The position numbers and the translations under genes were made by a program. 64,000 bases of DNA. It comes from Bacillota bacterium (GTDB lineage Bacteria > Bacillota > Clostridia > Christensenellales > Christensenellaceae). Within the stretch, counting starts at the first letter, position 1; every line of letters starts with the position of its first letter. Below the pieces are notes generated by a model, which searched no databases, had not been told where the DNA came from, and saw only the letters and a program-made list of their open reading frames with translations. The stretch covers positions 1-64,000 of the forward strand of contig JAEWMJ010000034.1 of the NCBI GenBank assembly GCA_023393165.1. The letters are read 5' to 3'. Below, one piece after another: positions 25,588 to 34,229 of the stretch.

Positions 25588-26652
25588 TTAATACTTGTAC
25601 AGCGGATATCCGTCGTCGTTCGACTTCTCCTTTAACAATACCCCCAGCCTGGTATACAAATACTCCTCCTCCGGTTTCATGCCGTCCGTTAAATATCTTG
25701 ACAGGATCCTGAGCGAATAGTACCCCTGCGCGTGCGGATCCTGGTAGATGGTCGCATGTATCACGTTGTTCTTCATCATTTTTTCGATTTTGTCATTGAT
25801 ATCAAATCCGATGATTTTTACCGTCTTTTCCATTCCCACATCCAGTATCGCGTTGGCGGCGGATTCCAGGCCCGTTGTTGTGGTCAGGAATATGCCTTTT
25901 AAATCGGCATGATCCATAGCCAGACGTTTTGTGATCTCGTATGCCTCGGTGACGTCTTCGAAATACTCGTACGGGCCGATGAGTTCAATTTCCGGATAAT
26001 ATTTCCCTATCACTTCCTGAAAACCCTCATATCTTTCGCGGAGGGAGGAAGCCTGTGAGAATCCGGACAAAATAGCCACCTTACCGGGCTGCGGTATAAA
26101 TTTTCCCATCAGTTCGGCCGCGATCCTGCCTGCCCGTATAGAGTCCTCGCCAATGAAGCATAATCTTTTGCTGGACGGCACGTCGTTGTTCAGGGTGACG
26201 ACCGGGATGCCCCCTTGCGCCGCCGCATCCACATGCGGTTTTAAAAGCAGCGGATTGGCCGGAATGATGAGTATGCCGTCGTATTTATCCTCTACGATCT
26301 TTTGAAACAACTCGATTTGTCCTACCGCGTCGTTGACCGCCTTGGTGTGGAGATAGTTTACACCGACGCCAAAATCCTTGAGTTCCCTTTCAGCGTCCCT
26401 GATTCCGTCTTCAATCTTGCTGAAAAAATATTTTGGTATCGTGGGCATAATGGCCGCAATCCGTATGTTTCGCTGCAGCACCAGTGTCCTGGCCAGCTGG
26501 TTGGGCTTATAACCTATATCCTTTGCGGTTTCCAGCACCTTTTTTTTTGTTTCCTCACTGATACGCCCCCGGTTATGGAGCGCCCTGTCCACCGTTCCCC
26601 TGGAAATTCCAAGTATACTTGCAATATCTTTTGTCGTATGTCTTTTCTGCAT
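25588..26652 (-). CDS. LacI-family transcriptional regulator
   Basis: A 354-residue regulator. The N-terminal LacI helix-turn-helix is TTKDIASILGISRGTVDRAL, and the hinge helix region follows (YKPNQLARTLVLQ). The effector domain resembles ribose-binding proteins, so the ligand is likely the sugar, or a relative of it, carried by system 2. LacI-family members most often repress in the absence of the sugar. It is upstream of and parallel to the system 2 operon and downstream of the BMC operon on the same strand. Confidence 0.88.
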   Translation of the reverse strand: MQKRHTTKDIASILGISRGTVDRALHNRGRISEETKKKVLETAKDIGYKPNQLARTLVLQRNIRIAAIMPTIPKYFFSKIEDGIRDAERELKDFGVGVNYLHTKAVNDAVGQIELFQKIVEDKYDGILIIPANPLLLKPHVDAAAQGGIPVVTLNNDVPSSKRLCFIGEDSIRAGRIAAELMGKFIPQPGKVAILSGFSQASSLRERYEGFQEVIGKYYPEIELIGPYEYFEDVTEAYEITKRLAMDHADLKGIFLTTTTGLESAANAILDVGMEKTVKIIGFDINDKIEKMMKNNVIHATIYQDPHAQGYYSLRILSRYLTDGMKPEEEYLYTRLGVLLKEKSNDDGYPLYKY

Positions 26653-26961
26653 TTTATAGCACCCTTTTTATATTGTTTACCTTTATACTATCATAACGGT
26701 AATTATATGCAAGGCATTTACCTCCGGGTTCAGGATCTTGCGTTCACGTGCACATTTTTCCTGAAAAAAAATATTATTCTGTCAGTTTTTGATTTTTTAA
26801 GGAATTTTTCTGAAATAAAATTAAAGCAAACATCGGTTGTTTATGTATTTATAATAATATGCCGCCGTTTATCAGTCAATACGGTTATCCGATTTGCAAC
26901 TAATTTCTTTTTTACCTGTTTCATTTATTGTTAAAAGCAATTTATTGCAATGCTTTCCGGG
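26653..26961. other. AT-rich gap between tpiA and the LacI gene
   Basis: About 310 AT-rich bases holding the probable promoter of the LacI gene and the end of the BMC operon transcript. No clear terminator hairpin, operator or small gene was seen. Confidence 0.4.
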
Positions 26962-27705
26962 TCAATAATGTATGATTTTCAAAAAGCTGTCCGCGTCAAG
27001 GCTTGCGCCGCCGATAAGCCCGCCGTCGATATCGCTTTGCGCCATCAGTTCTGAGACATTGCCCGCATTCATACTGCCGCCGTAGAGTATCCTTATATCC
27101 CCCGCCGCTTCGCCGTATACGGACGCGACTGCACGCCTTATATCCCTGATCGTACAGTTCGCGTCCTGCGCGCTGGCGGTCCTTCCCGTACCGATCGCCC
27201 AGACAGGCTCGTAGGCGATCGCTATTTGGGGGATATCTGTTTTCAGGAGGCCCGCCAAGGCGGCCTTTACCTGCATGCAGACAACCTCCTGGGTAATGCC
27301 GGTATCCTTTTGCTCCAGGCGTTCCCCGACGCATACGATGGGTCTTATGCCGTATGCAAGCGCTTTTTTTACCTTTTTATTGACAGCCTCGTCCGTTTCC
27401 GCAAAATACTGCCTCCGCTCGGAATGTCCAAGTATCACATATTCCACGCCAAGTTCCGCAAGCATGGCGGCCGACGCTTCGCCGGTATACGCGCCGCTGT
27501 CCTCATAATGCATGTTCTGCGCGCCCAGCATTATTTCCGATCCCATAAGCGCCTCCCCGGCCGCCGCGAGGCATACCGTCGGGGGACAGACGACAACCTG
27601 CGCCCGTTCCCCGTGAACCTTATGCGCAAGCTCCTGTATAAATCTTTTTGTCTCCGCCGGCGTTTTGTTCATCTTCCAATTGCCTGCTATCAGCGGTCTT
27701 CTCAT
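26962..27705 (-). CDS. tpiA: Triosephosphate isomerase
   Basis: A 247-residue TIM-barrel enzyme that interconverts dihydroxyacetone phosphate and glyceraldehyde 3-phosphate. Family landmarks are clear: the start RRPLIAGNWKMN (Lys of the active site), the catalytic His in LGHSERRQYF, the catalytic Glu in AYEPVWAIGTG and the phosphate loop ending in YGGSMNAGN. The start at 27705 has AAAGGAG upstream; a frame extending 42 residues further is not real. No encapsulation peptide. Last gene of the BMC operon; its presence suggests that the aldolase reaction releases a triose phosphate that must be equilibrated. Confidence 0.95.
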   Translation of the reverse strand: MRRPLIAGNWKMNKTPAETKRFIQELAHKVHGERAQVVVCPPTVCLAAAGEALMGSEIMLGAQNMHYEDSGAYTGEASAAMLAELGVEYVILGHSERRQYFAETDEAVNKKVKKALAYGIRPIVCVGERLEQKDTGITQEVVCMQVKAALAGLLKTDIPQIAIAYEPVWAIGTGRTASAQDANCTIRDIRRAVASVYGEAAGDIRILYGGSMNAGNVSELMAQSDIDGGLIGGASLDADSFLKIIHY

Positions 27706-27739
27706 ATGCCATACTCCTTTATTTAACGCGATTAATTTT

Positions 27740-29239
27740 CTACGCTTCCGCCCAACTAAGGGACCTTTGCACGGCGCGTTTCCAGCCCCCGTACATCTCG
27801 TCCGCCCGGCTGCGCTCCATTTGCGGTTCATACCGCCGCTTCACATTCCAGAGCCTCTGGATTTCGTTCCTGTCCTTCCAGAAACCGACCGCAAGGCCGG
27901 CAGCATACGCGCATCCGAGGGCCGCCATGTCTTCGGTTGCGGGCAGAACGATGGGTATGCCCAGTATATCCGCCTGCATCTGCATGAGCATGGGATTGAC
28001 CGTTGCGCCGCCGTCCACCTTCAGTTCCGCCAGCGCCGCGCCGCTGTCCCGCATCATGGCCTCGATGCCGTCCCTGGTCTGATAGCAGATGGACTCCAGC
28101 CCTGCGCGGACAATATGGTCGCTAGTGGTTCCCCGGGTGATGCCGATGATCAGCCCACGCGCATAGGAATCCCAGTACGGCGCGTTGAGCCCCGTAAACG
28201 CGGGCACCAGATATACGCCCTGCGTATCGGCGACCCTGGCCGCCGCTTCCATGGACCCGGCGGCCGTCTCAATCAATTTCATTTCGTCGCGCAGCCAGCG
28301 GATCACTTCTCCGCCGATATTCGCCACGTATTCGAACGCGTAGGTGGTCTTGTTTTTTCCGTCCGCATAAAGCAGATCGGTAATCATCCCGTTATTTGAC
28401 AGCACGGGCGTCTCGCCGATGTTCATCATGATCGCGAGCGACGTGCCGTAGGTGTTTTTCGCCTGGCCCTTTTCAAAGCACGCCTGCCCGAAAGTAGCGC
28501 TCTGCTGGTCGCCCATTACGCCGTGGATGCCGATCTCCGCTCCAAATACGGATCTTTCCGTGAGAGCGATATCCCCCGAGCATGGTTTCAGCTCGGGCAA
28601 TATCTGCATGGGAATCCCCATCAGAGCGCACATTTCCGCGTCCCATCCGAGGGTGTGGATATTAAAAAGCAGCGTGCGGCTCGCGTTTGTATAATCGGTC
28701 ACATGGCAGCGCCCGCCGGACAGTTTCCACATCAGCCAGGAATCGATGGTGCCGAAGAGTATATCTCCCCGCTCCGCCCTTTCGCGGACGCCCGGCACGT
28801 TTTCCAGTATCCACATGATCTTGGTGCCGCTGAAATACGCGTCCAGAAAGAGGCCCGTCTTCTCTCTGATTTTCTGCTCCAGACCCGTTTTCCGAAGCCT
28901 GTCGCAGATGGGCGCCGAGCGCCTGCACTGCCAGCAGATGCCGTTTTCCACGGGTTCCCCGGTATTTTTGTCCCACATCACCGTGGTTTCGCGCTGGCAG
29001 GTGATCCCGATGGCCGCGATTTCTCCGGGAGCGATGTTTTTATCCGCCATCACTTTTTTAGCGCAGCTGACCACGGTTTCGTAATACTCCATGGGGTCGT
29101 GTTCCACCCATCCCGGATTCCGGTATATCTGCCGGATCCCCAAAGACGCTCTTGTCACCAGCATTCCGTCATGGTCGAACAGATCCACCTTGGTGTTTGT
29201 CGTTCCCTGGTCGATGGCCATGATATATTTTTTTTCCAT
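27740..29239 (-). CDS. FGGY-family carbohydrate kinase, glycerol-kinase-like
   Basis: A 499-residue ATP-dependent kinase very similar to GlpK: AIDQGTTNTK, CQRETTVMW, ICWQCRRS, DAYFSGTK, GDQQSATFGQ and KNTYGT. Substrate-binding residues R83, E84, W103, Y135 and D244-Q245 match E. coli GlpK. The Phe that packs on glycerol in GlpK (F270) is replaced by Ala269 (GTSLAIMMN), which would enlarge the pocket. The start DQGTTNTKVDLFD also lacks the Arg that follows SS in GlpK. It may therefore phosphorylate a larger polyol or ketose from the BMC pathway rather than glycerol. AGGAGG lies upstream. No encapsulation peptide. Confidence 0.85.
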   Translation of the reverse strand: MEKKYIMAIDQGTTNTKVDLFDHDGMLVTRASLGIRQIYRNPGWVEHDPMEYYETVVSCAKKVMADKNIAPGEIAAIGITCQRETTVMWDKNTGEPVENGICWQCRRSAPICDRLRKTGLEQKIREKTGLFLDAYFSGTKIMWILENVPGVRERAERGDILFGTIDSWLMWKLSGGRCHVTDYTNASRTLLFNIHTLGWDAEMCALMGIPMQILPELKPCSGDIALTERSVFGAEIGIHGVMGDQQSATFGQACFEKGQAKNTYGTSLAIMMNIGETPVLSNNGMITDLLYADGKNKTTYAFEYVANIGGEVIRWLRDEMKLIETAAGSMEAAARVADTQGVYLVPAFTGLNAPYWDSYARGLIIGITRGTTSDHIVRAGLESICYQTRDGIEAMMRDSGAALAELKVDGGATVNPMLMQMQADILGIPIVLPATEDMAALGCAYAAGLAVGFWKDRNEIQRLWNVKRRYEPQMERSRADEMYGGWKRAVQRSLSWAEA

Positions 29240-29362
29240 ATCATTACCCTCCTGATAAGTTTCTCAAAGACAGGTCCCCGAAAAAACCCGGCAATCCGGC
29301 TTCCAGGCCCCTAAGCGACCGTTTGTGCATTTTTAAAAGTTCAGGCATTCAATGAAAATGGA

Positions 29363-30193
29363 TCAATAGGCGTTCTTTGTGATTGTTACGCAGCCGGTGG
29401 GGCAGGATTTCTGGCAAGCGCCGCAGTTGACGCATGCAGACGCCGTCTGCGCGTCTTTTGCCATCACGATATCCGCTCCCGAACTGGTGCCCAGCCTGTT
29501 TGCGCCCGCCTGAATCATTGCAAGCGCCGTTTTATAGTCCTTGATTCCTCCGGACGCTTTCACGCCAAGCGCGTCGCCCACCGTCTGGCGCATCAGTTTA
29601 ACGTCCGCAACCGTGGCGCCTCCGGTGGAAAACCCGGTGGATGTTTTTACAAAATGCGCGCCCGCGATCTTGCTGACCGTGCAGGCCTTCACTTTTTCCT
29701 CGTCCGTCAAAAGGCAGGTCTCTATGATCACCTTTACGATCGCGCGTCCCTTGGTTGCGCCCACCACGGCCTCAATGTCCCGTTTTACCAGGGCCCAGTC
29801 TCCCGATTTGACTGCGCCCACATTGATCACCATGTCCACTTCCTTTGCGCCATTGATCACGCATTCCGACGCTTCGTTTGCCTTGGCCTCGGGCGTTGTG
29901 GCTCCAAGGGGAAAACCCACGACCACGCAGGGCGTGACGCCGCTGCCGCTCAGGGACTCGGAAACAAACTTGATGTAAGAGGGATTCACGCATACGCTGG
30001 CAAATTTGTATTTCTTCGCCTCGTCGCAGATCTTCCTGACGTCTTCCAGGGAAGCGCCCGGCTTTAAAATCGTGTGATCGATGTATTGGGCCATTGCCGC
30101 GGGCGAATTTGAGTCTGCCGAAGCGGCCGGCTTGCCCTCCAGCCTTTTATATACCTCTTCTGTAACCTGCTTGATAATCTCGTTAATATCCAT
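29363..30193 (-). CDS. DeoC-family aldolase with C-terminal 4Fe-4S motif and N-terminal targeting helix
   Basis: A 276-residue class I aldolase like deoxyribose-phosphate aldolase, which cleaves 2-deoxyribose 5-phosphate to acetaldehyde and glyceraldehyde 3-phosphate. Catalytic residues are in place: D120 (KEVDMVINVG), Schiff-base K183 (FVKTSTGFSTGGAT) and K212 (GVKASGGI). The phosphate-binding TSTG, SGG and GTSSG are normal. Two additions are unusual. The N-terminus has ~35 extra residues starting with an amphipathic helix (MDINEIIKQVTEEVYKRL), a typical BMC encapsulation peptide. The C-terminus carries C254-x2-C257-x2-C260-x3-C264-P and C268, a ferredoxin-like 4Fe-4S motif not found in ordinary DeoC. 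GGGAGG precedes the ATG. Confidence 0.9.
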   Translation of the reverse strand: MDINEIIKQVTEEVYKRLEGKPAASADSNSPAAMAQYIDHTILKPGASLEDVRKICDEAKKYKFASVCVNPSYIKFVSESLSGSGVTPCVVVGFPLGATTPEAKANEASECVINGAKEVDMVINVGAVKSGDWALVKRDIEAVVGATKGRAIVKVIIETCLLTDEEKVKACTVSKIAGAHFVKTSTGFSTGGATVADVKLMRQTVGDALGVKASGGIKDYKTALAMIQAGANRLGTSSGADIVMAKDAQTASACVNCGACQKSCPTGCVTITKNAY

Positions 30194-30228
30194 TTAGAAC
30201 CTCCCAAATCATTTGCGTAATTTTTTAA

Positions 30229-31266
30229 TTACCCGAAAACAATAACGGCTTTCATAATACCCTTGTTTTTGATATCCTCAAACGCCTCTGTGATATCGGC
30301 AATGGGGTAGAGTTTTGAAATATATTTGTTCACGTTGATTTTCTTTTCCCCGATCCATTCCAGCACTTGCTTGTTCTGCTTTGGAGTGGACGCGTGCACG
30401 CCGAATACGCCGACTTCCTTGTAGTGGATGATATTGCTGTCCAGGAAACCTGTGCTTTCGCCAGGCAGGCCGCCGAACAAACTGATCCTTCCCCTTTTGG
30501 CAATGATCTTCTGCGCGGACACCTGCGCCGCGCCCACCGAACAGGCAACGATAGCGACATCAACGCCCCAATCCTGCGTTATTTGAAGAACCTTTTGAAC
30601 CGGGTCTTCGCCCGGCCCCACCGTTTCGATCCTGGGAAGGACGCCGGTCGCCTGGTTTAAGCGTACCTGGCTCGGTTCTATCATGATCACCCGGCCGGCG
30701 CCGCCTGCAAACGCCAGTTCCGCATGCATGCAGCCGATAAACCCGGAACCGAACACCGCGACCGTATCCCCTTCCTCGATTTTGAGGAATTCCTGCGCGT
30801 TCACCACGCATGCAATGGGTTCTGCGAGCGCGGCGTCCTCGGGGCGCACGCCTTCCGGCACACGGTTTACGTTGTTCATGGCAAAAAACCTGGCCGGGAT
30901 CTCCATATATTCCGCAAAACTGCCGTCATACTCAAAACCGAGCGTATTTAAATGGCTGCACATGTTGGTATGGCCCTTTTTGCACATATGACATTCGCCG
31001 CATCCCAGAGCCGGCGCAACCGTAACAAGTTCGCCCACCTTGAAATCCCGGACATTTTTGCCGGTTTCCACTATTCTGCCGCACATTTCATGGCCGACCG
31101 TAACGCCCTCGCCTATTTTCTGGCTGCCGTACACATAAGTCCTGAAATCGGTCCCGCATATGGAACTCGCCAGTATTTTGATTACCGCGGTGTCGTCCCT
31201 GGCATGCGGCACGGGCTTTTCCACAAGACCGAGTTCGCCGTTTCCTTTATACACATACGCTAACAT
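30229..31266 (-). CDS. Zinc-dependent alcohol dehydrogenase (MDR family)
   Basis: A 345-residue medium-chain dehydrogenase. Catalytic zinc ligands are in SSICGTDFR and GHEMCGRI; structural zinc cysteines are in CGECHMCKKGHTNMC. The Rossmann motif is GSGFIGC. It resembles threonine/sorbitol dehydrogenases that oxidise a secondary alcohol with NAD. In the BMC operon it could re-oxidise NADH on an aldehyde or oxidise a polyol (phosphate) intermediate. No encapsulation peptide is visible, so it may act outside the shell. Confidence 0.85.
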   Translation of the reverse strand: MLAYVYKGNGELGLVEKPVPHARDDTAVIKILASSICGTDFRTYVYGSQKIGEGVTVGHEMCGRIVETGKNVRDFKVGELVTVAPALGCGECHMCKKGHTNMCSHLNTLGFEYDGSFAEYMEIPARFFAMNNVNRVPEGVRPEDAALAEPIACVVNAQEFLKIEEGDTVAVFGSGFIGCMHAELAFAGGAGRVIMIEPSQVRLNQATGVLPRIETVGPGEDPVQKVLQITQDWGVDVAIVACSVGAAQVSAQKIIAKRGRISLFGGLPGESTGFLDSNIIHYKEVGVFGVHASTPKQNKQVLEWIGEKKINVNKYISKLYPIADITEAFEDIKNKGIMKAVIVFG

Positions 31267-31276
31267 TTAAATTAAC

Positions 31277-32335
31277 TCACTTTTCAAATATTTCGCCAAA
31301 AGGCAGGAACAGTATCTTGTTGAAGAAAATGCCGCCCTGATCGATTTGCCTGAACATCTCCGGCGCTTTGTCAAGCGGGAGCTTGTGGCTGATCATATGT
31401 TTGGACGATATCTTCTTTTTGGCAAAGAGATCGAGCGCGATAAACCAGTCGTCCCCCGGGAACGGTTTGGTAAACGAATTCCAGGAACCGATCAGGGAAA
31501 GCTGTCCCCGCATCATTTTATCCACATGCTTTTCAGATAAGTTGAGCCCCTGGTGGGAGATGCCCAAAAGAACGATCCGCCCCATTTTTCCGGCGCTGTC
31601 TATGCAGGAAAGCTGCGCCGGCGGCGCTCCCGTAAAATCGATCACAACGTCGGCTCCGCCGCCCGTGATTTCATGGATCTTTTTGGGCGCGTCCTCCGTT
31701 TTTGAGTTGATAATATAATCCGCGCCGCACTTTTTGGCTACTTCGATTTTTTCATCGCTTATATCCACCGCAATGACCGGGGAAGCTCCAAAGGCTTTGG
31801 CGCACTGCACCGCGTAGAGCCCGATGGGACCCGCGCCGAAAACCACAAGGCTTTCGCCTTCTTTTAATCCGGACTGTTTGATGCCGTGCAGCGCGTTTGC
31901 GCACGGATCGGTGGTGGCCGCGTCCAGGTAGCCGACGTTTTGGGGCAGCTTCATAAGATTTGCAATGGGAGAAACCACGTATTCAGCCATTGCGCCGTCC
32001 CGCCTGGAGCCAAAATAATCGTAGTTTTCGCACAGGGAGTAAACGCCCTTATCGCACCATTCGCATTGGTAGCACGGAATCAGCGGCGGTACGGTTACCC
32101 GGTCGCCGACCTTCCATTCGCCCGTATTTTTACCCAGTTCCACGACCTCGGCCGAAAATTCGTGGCCGACCGTCAACGGGGCGATGTGCGCGCCGTATTT
32201 GTTCACCCTTGGAATATCCGAACCGCATACCCCGCAGGCCATTACTTTCAGCAATACTTCTTTCTCCCCGGGAGAGGGAACCGTAACATCCTCAACCCTT
32301 AAATCGCCCGGTTTATACATTCTGACCGCTTTCAT
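31277..32335 (-). CDS. Zinc-dependent sugar-alcohol dehydrogenase, GatD-like
   Basis: A 352-residue medium-chain dehydrogenase. Zn ligands lie in CGVCGSDIPRV and GHEFSAEVVE, and structural zinc in CYQCEWCDKGVYSLC. The cofactor loop GAGPIGL is followed by an Asp (AVDISDEK), which favours NAD. It resembles galactitol-1-phosphate 5-dehydrogenase and sorbitol dehydrogenase. It overlaps neither neighbour and is spaced 10 bases from the next dehydrogenase. Together the two enzymes suggest that the BMC pathway starts from, or produces, a sugar alcohol. Confidence 0.85.
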   Translation of the reverse strand: MKAVRMYKPGDLRVEDVTVPSPGEKEVLLKVMACGVCGSDIPRVNKYGAHIAPLTVGHEFSAEVVELGKNTGEWKVGDRVTVPPLIPCYQCEWCDKGVYSLCENYDYFGSRRDGAMAEYVVSPIANLMKLPQNVGYLDAATTDPCANALHGIKQSGLKEGESLVVFGAGPIGLYAVQCAKAFGASPVIAVDISDEKIEVAKKCGADYIINSKTEDAPKKIHEITGGGADVVIDFTGAPPAQLSCIDSAGKMGRIVLLGISHQGLNLSEKHVDKMMRGQLSLIGSWNSFTKPFPGDDWFIALDLFAKKKISSKHMISHKLPLDKAPEMFRQIDQGGIFFNKILFLPFGEIFEK

Positions 32336-32344
32336 GAAAATTCC

Positions 32345-33325
32345 TCACTTATCAATCGTATTTTTCAAAGTCATGATCACTTCCTTGGCCGTAACCTCGT
32401 CCGTGAAAATTCTGTTTATGATTTTACCGCGCAGAGCGCCTATAATAGCCCTCGCTTTCTTCCGCCCGACGCCGATTCCGATCCGTACCGGCTTTGATTT
32501 GATATCCTCGATCGTCAGGCCGATCGTACGCTCGTTCACCTGCTTGCTTACCTGGTCGCCTTCAATGTTGAAGCAGCGCCCGGCAATGTCCCCAACCGCC
32601 CCAAGCGCCATGATTTCATCATAGTCGGCCTTGGAATACGCGCCCCGCCTGGTGAGCACGGAATCGGTCGAAACCCCTCCGATGCTTACCACCGCAAGCT
32701 GGGATTTTTTCGCCAGGTCCATGACATAACGGACGTGCGAATCCGCTATGATCGCCTGGGCAATCTCTTTTTTGTCTACGATCAGCGGCGCGGGGAGCAA
32801 AAATCCTTCCGCATTGAACACTTCCGCAAACTTCTCCACAATCTGGCTTGATTTGGTGGAAGAAATATTTCCCCCGATGGAGCCGTTCATTAAAACCACC
32901 TTCAGATTCTTTTTTAAATTGGCGTTTGGTTTTAAAAGGCCGGCCAGCAGGTCCATCGTAGTGCCCCAGGATACGCTGATGATATCGTCGTCGCGAATGA
33001 TCTTATAAAGGTCCGCAGCCGCGGAACTGCAGGTATACCGCAGGCGGATATCGTAATCCTCGGTATAGGACGGCGTGATGAATACTTTATCCACTTCAAA
33101 ATACTTGTGGAATTCCTCCTCCAGTATCTTGATGGACTCGACCGGGTAATTGATCTGAAAAGTCACATACCCGTTTTCCACCGCTTTTTTAATCAGCCTG
33201 GATACAGATGATTTGGATATGAATTCCTTTTTTGCGATTTCTTCCTGATTCATGCCGAGTTCGTAATAACATTTGATTACGGTAAGCATCAGGTTCATCT
33301 CGTTGGAATCTATTTCTTTGGGCAT
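32345..33325 (-). CDS. SorC/DeoR-type sugar-phosphate-sensing regulator
   Basis: A 326-residue regulator of the SorC family (which includes B. subtilis DeoR and CggR). The N-terminal helix-turn-helix is MNQEEIAKKEFISKSSVSRL. The C-terminal sugar-binding domain has the NagB-like features SVSWGTTM, MNGSIGG and IGVGRKKA. Family members bind phosphorylated sugars such as deoxyribose 5-phosphate, which fits an operon built around DeoC aldolases. It lies inside the operon and probably acts at the dyads upstream of pduL (40650-40674). AAGGACAGG precedes the ATG. Confidence 0.87.
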   Translation of the reverse strand: MPKEIDSNEMNLMLTVIKCYYELGMNQEEIAKKEFISKSSVSRLIKKAVENGYVTFQINYPVESIKILEEEFHKYFEVDKVFITPSYTEDYDIRLRYTCSSAAADLYKIIRDDDIISVSWGTTMDLLAGLLKPNANLKKNLKVVLMNGSIGGNISSTKSSQIVEKFAEVFNAEGFLLPAPLIVDKKEIAQAIIADSHVRYVMDLAKKSQLAVVSIGGVSTDSVLTRRGAYSKADYDEIMALGAVGDIAGRCFNIEGDQVSKQVNERTIGLTIEDIKSKPVRIGIGVGRKKARAIIGALRGKIINRIFTDEVTAKEVIMTLKNTIDK

Positions 33326-33337
33326 TTTAACCTGTCC

Positions 33338-34078
33338 TTATCTGCACTGCTTGGCGATTTCCACCGAAGCCGTAAGTCCGATCCTGTCCGCCCCGGCCGC
33401 AAACAGCCGAGCCGCATGCTCCACTGTCTTCACACCGCCGTCGATCTTGATCTGCATTGCCCGTCCAACCACATTCCGCACAAAACGCACGTCTTCCGGA
33501 TCCGCCGCCTTTCCGCTTAAAACATTTTGAATCTTTACAAACTGTGCTCCGCTGCTTTTGGCGATATTGAGGACGGCAATTTTTTCGCCCTCGGTGTATA
33601 CGCTGTGTTCGAACACAGCCTTTATTTTGGCCTTCCCCTGGGCGATATTCATCACCTGCTCAAACTCAGATTTCACCGCATCCAGATCGCCCGATTTCAC
33701 CGCCAGCATGTTCATGGCGACGTCCACCTCGGCCGCGCCGGCGAGTATGCATTCCTTCAGATCGGCCAGTTTTCCCTTTGCGGTAACGCAGCCGTGCGGA
33801 AACCCCACGGCGCTGCAAACCGCAACGCCTGTTCCCAGAAGCGCGCCGGCGGCATCCCCCACATAGTACGGGGCGACGCATATCGCGGCAAATCCCCATT
33901 GGATGGATTTTTGGCATTCTTCCAGTATCTTTTGCCTCGTGATATCCGGATTCAGCATAGAATGTTCTAATTTTGCAGGTATGTCATGAATATTCACGTT
34001 AAGGAGCGGAGCGGCTTCCCTTAAGGGGACCCTTTCCACCTCCCGGGTGATTTCACTTATAATTTTTTCAATATCCAT
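33338..34078 (-). CDS. Divergent DeoC-family aldolase
   Basis: A 246-residue DeoC paralogue. Catalytic D119, K182 and K211 are conserved at the spacing of the first aldolase. The residues around them are not: DHTILKP becomes EHSMLNP, VKTSTGFSTGG becomes VKIQNVLSGK, KASGGI becomes KIDGGV and GTSSG becomes GLTAS. Aldol cleavage by a Schiff base is therefore likely, but on a different substrate or with altered phosphate binding. It has its own N-terminal amphipathic helix (MDIEKIISEITREVERV), probably for encapsulation. The start at 34078 has GGGAG upstream; the longer frame (41 more residues) lacks one. It is separated from the shell genes by ~150 bases. Confidence 0.85.
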   Translation of the reverse strand: MDIEKIISEITREVERVPLREAAPLLNVNIHDIPAKLEHSMLNPDITRQKILEECQKSIQWGFAAICVAPYYVGDAAGALLGTGVAVCSAVGFPHGCVTAKGKLADLKECILAGAAEVDVAMNMLAVKSGDLDAVKSEFEQVMNIAQGKAKIKAVFEHSVYTEGEKIAVLNIAKSSGAQFVKIQNVLSGKAADPEDVRFVRNVVGRAMQIKIDGGVKTVEHAARLFAAGADRIGLTASVEIAKQCR

Positions 34079-34229
34079 GTTTGACTCCCAATCTCGCCTA
34101 AAGTAAACGATGATTAAATGAGGATGTTGGATGGGTGAGCAGGCTTTGCGCCCCTGCAAGGCCCGAAAAGACAAGGCTTTTTGGGGTGGGTCTGCTGCCA
34201 AGACAGCGTTCCGAATGAATCAGCGTTTA

